From Rhopalosiphum padi (taxonomy: Eukaryota > Arthropoda > Insecta > Hemiptera > Aphididae), in contig NC_083600.1 of NCBI RefSeq assembly GCF_020882245.1, positions 21,638,001 through 21,702,000 of the forward strand: a DNA stretch of 64,000 bases. The letters are read 5' to 3'. Position numbers and translations under genes: made by a program. Every line of letters starts with the position of its first letter. The first letter of the stretch is position 1. The notes below the pieces were generated by a model. The model worked only from the letters and a program-made list of their open reading frames with translations, had not been told where the DNA came from and made no database searches. Below, piece by piece: positions 61,803-64,000 of the stretch.

Positions 61803-61954
61803 CTTGATATTTTTGTGTTGAGAACGAATGTGTTCAATAAATGTACCATACTGGATCGAGTCATTGGAAGTACCAGTAATTAATTTGGAGCAAAACAGAC
61901 ACTCGGCAACAACTTCATACATTGCAATAAACAGATACAAAATATTTTTACTTT
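61803..61954 (-). CDS. Internal exon of a BED-type zinc-finger gene
   Basis: Minus strand. It ends in a consensus donor ATCAAG/GTAAAT (cut at 61803) in phase 0. The exon encodes E-C-L-F-C-S-K-L-I ... F-I-E-H-I-R-S-Q-H-K, that is C-x2-C, 19 residues, H-x4-H, matching BED and related Cys2His2 fingers in spacing. The 5' limit is uncertain: ATTATTACAG (first base 61954) or ATGTATGAAG (first base 61912). The frame has no suitable start Met of its own except M-Y-E-V-V just before the finger, so it is probably internal. Spliced to 60595 it yields two fingers in tandem, about 30 residues apart, in one protein. Upstream exons should lie to the right. Confidence 0.62.
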
Positions 61955-61976
61955 CTGTAATAATTATTACGTTCAC

Positions 61977-62940
61977 TTAAATTAATTAAGGATTGAAAGA
62001 TTAATTACTATAGTAACTAAATCAATAAAATTACCCGTCAAACAACTTACACCTACATTGGTTATATAATATATAATTTGTAATGCTTACATGTACTAGA
62101 TACCTCTTAAAAATGGCAATATTACATTAGTTGAAAAATCGGAATACTTTATTTATTGGGAATTTGTGTTTTATTAATCATTTTAATCTCATCAAAGTTA
62201 TAAAAGCTAAATTTATATTTACCTTTGTAATTTCATGAAAAGGTAGAATCGTTGTTTAATGAGTTAAGTTGAAAATACATAATTCATAACCTCACTTAGC
62301 CATTAACATCGTAATAAAAAATAACAACAAATATATTTATTGGTTTAAAATTGTGTTTTATGATAAAGGAGTAATGACGTGTTCGAATGTGTAAAAATCA
62401 GCGTGAAATCCATTTTGACCATCCCAGTAATTTATTTGTTTTTATAAGTCACTAAATGAAAAAATAAAAACGGAGAAAGAAAAATAATGCAATTATTTGA
62501 CTAAAACCCAAGTAATGAAATTAGCGCAATAAAATATAAATAAAGTATGGACACAATTTAAATATAAAAAATTATATACCTTCGCCATAATGTAAAAACG
62601 TTGTATACTATAAGTTAAATATTTATTTTATTTATTAATCTTTTTAATTAATAATAAATAATAACGTAATATATTAACCATAAAAATACTATAAACTTCA
62701 AGCTAAATAACTCATATTAGGAGAATATTTTCACTATTTTCTATGTTATAAACTTGCAAACGTTTTATACGATATAAAGGAAGATAACCACTCATAGTTA
62801 TACAATATAAATAATAAACATTGTTACAATGTATACAATTTATGCAAAACGTCAATATTACCCTTTTACCATATACTAGATACTTATACAGTATACATAT
62901 ATTATTAGAAATAGGATATTTTGTTTTTCATAACCCGAAT
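61977..62940. other. A+T-rich non-coding DNA, probably intronic
   Basis: No exon of the BED gene could be recognised by eye. Around 62370-62450 short frames are open on both strands (for example M-C-K-N-Q-R-E-I-H-F on plus), without splice support. Confidence 0.4.
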
Positions 62941-63037
62941 AACTCCTTTCAGTGATTTGAAAAGATGGTAGGACATCAATTAAAAAATAAATACATTTCC
63001 GTTACATCGAGTTCCCGATATAATAATAACCATAGCT

Positions 63038-63220
63038 CTACTCAATTTCGATGGAAAACGGAGAAATTCTCAAAATGTCTTCTTGTCCCTTAGCAATCGT
63101 ATTTCCTATTTTAGTAATGTCTATTAAGCGCTTTTTCGAAATAGGAAATGAAACATTACTCTTTGACAACTCAATATGATAAAAAGAAATCAGTTTACCG
63201 CGTCTATATACAAAACTTAA
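63038..63220 (-). other. Segment with protein-like frames on both strands
   Basis: The minus strand is open about 70 codons upstream of TAG at 63040-63038, with K/E/I-rich residues (K-K-R-L-I-D-I-T-K-I-G-N-T, A-K-G-Q-E-D-I-L-R). An acceptor-like TTTTGTATATAG lies near 63218. The plus strand has a 42-codon ATG frame at 63051..63179 and another just upstream (ATG near 62965, good Kozak AAAGATGG, after an acceptor-like CTCCTTTCAG). Only one, if any, can be real. A hairpin (ATTTCCTATTT at 63101-63111 with its inverse at 63139-63149) lies inside. The minus reading would be a terminal exon on the same strand as the BED gene. Confidence 0.25.
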
Positions 63221-63337
63221 TATATTAGGTATAAAGTAAATGGTAATAAATAACTATACAACAACAACACCTAAAAATAATAATATTCAGACATTCTTAT
63301 TTTTAAACTTTATTCTTCTTCAATCTATAATACGTTT

Positions 63338-63526
63338 TTAATATGCCAATACTGCCGACTTATGTGATACAATATTTTTATTGGCATTCGAGTTCACCAA
63401 AAAAGTATATTTATTGGCGTCTTTGCCGTTACACAACGATGATTTATTTAGTTTCTTATATGAATGACTAACATCCCAGGATGGAGTAATATGATGAATT
63501 AAAGTATACTTAAAAAAACTAAACAT
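63338..63526 (-). CDS. Candidate terminal exon with poly-A signal, unknown protein
   Basis: A minus-strand frame of 62 codons from ATG at 63526 to TAA at 63340-63338, followed 24 bases later by AATAAA (63314-63309). The second half has G+C-containing third positions (L-C-N-G-K-D-A-N-K-Y, then V-N-S-N-A-N-K-N). An acceptor-like CCTGGGATGTTAG lies inside, so the exon may begin about 18 codons later. If terminal, it belongs to a gene lying upstream of the BED gene on the same strand. No family was recognised. Confidence 0.33.
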   Translation of the reverse strand: MFSFFKYTLIHHITPSWDVSHSYKKLNKSSLCNGKDANKYTFLVNSNANKNIVSHKSAVLAY

Positions 63527-64000
63527 TTTGTGCTGTTTTAATAATAATGCTGACGTTTTGTATACTCATAGGTGCGAGGCTCGAGCAAATAAATTAGGGA
63601 AAAACGATAGGAAATAATAAAATATAGAGGTCAGGGTTACACATTATATATCAACAAGGACGAATATAATATGATGATATAACATCTAAATCCTATAATA
63701 TTGTAATACTCATGGTCAATTTATAAATGTATTTATATATTTTTATTCTTGAATATAATAGGTACGTGTAATAACAATGAATTATTTATCGATGCTTCAA
63801 AAACCGTATATGATTAATATAATAATATATTGAAATATTATACTTACTAGTTACGACTTACGACTTACGACTTACAAGCAGGTATACCTATCCTATCGTC
63901 TACTCAAAGTTCGGAGAATAATAAATATATTTAATTAATCTTAAATATTATTATTAGTATTTACTATTTAATATATTAATATAACTAACAGTTATTAGTC
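63527..64000. other. A+T-rich non-coding DNA at the right edge, with a heptamer repeat
   Basis: TTACGAC is repeated three times plus a partial unit at 63851-63875. A minus-strand donor-like CTA/GTAAGT lies near 63843-63849 with no frame before it. Confidence 0.55.

Noticed and set aside
1..64000. tRNA, rRNA, CRISPR and integrated virus searches by eye
   Set aside because: No B-box-like GGTTCGANNCC with a matching cloverleaf, no rRNA core, no spaced direct-repeat array, and no retroviral or polymerase motif was seen. Tiny or diverged cases could be missed without tools.

Overview
The window looks like a piece of an insect nuclear genome, most likely an aphid (Aphididae). This is inferred from its texture: very high A+T throughout (roughly 70% or more by eye), endless TATAAT/TAGGTA-type words, CpG-rich islets in the A+T background, short microsatellites, and small non-autonomous DNA transposons with TA target sites. 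Nothing suggests a bacterium, phage or organelle: there are no long open frames, operons, Shine-Dalgarno-led genes, rRNA, tRNA or CRISPR. Almost all of the 64 kb is intergenic or intronic DNA.

The best supported coding sequence lies at the right end on the minus strand. Two exons (61803..61954 and 60329..60595) each carry a C-x2-C...H-x3/4-H zinc finger of BED type, have good splice signals, and join in the same phase, so they look like neighbouring exons of one BED-finger gene, ending with a stop codon and an AATAAA signal. A possible separate terminal exon lies at 63338..63526. Weaker minus-strand candidates are a phase-matched exon pair at 40.16-40.80 kb, a short first coding exon in the CpG island at 24.9 kb and a possible terminal exon at 0.29-0.45 kb. 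Many other GC-richer patches carry 30-100 codon open frames, often on both strands; these are listed with low confidence, because stop-free runs are expected by chance in such patches.

The clearest repeats are four copies of one 0.7-0.8 kb terminal-inverted-repeat element (23382..24086, 29520..30242, 50220..51045, 56221..56927), two in each orientation and three with TA on both flanks; they look like MITEs mobilised by a Tc1/mariner-type transposase. Further inverted-repeat elements are proposed at 2.09-2.52, 20.47-21.0 and 55.5-55.7 kb.

Candidate regulatory or transcription-start regions are CpG-rich blocks at 6.6-6.9, 12.2-12.35, 21.7-22.15, 24.8-25.6 and 31.6-32.4 kb. The 24.8-25.6 kb island is strongest: it holds a minus-strand splice donor (AAG/GTAAGC) preceded in frame by an ATG. 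Two clusters of TGCA words (17.3-17.4 and 32.2-32.45 kb) stand out. No complete, named biological system can be recognised; the window is mostly gene desert with edges or fragments of genes.
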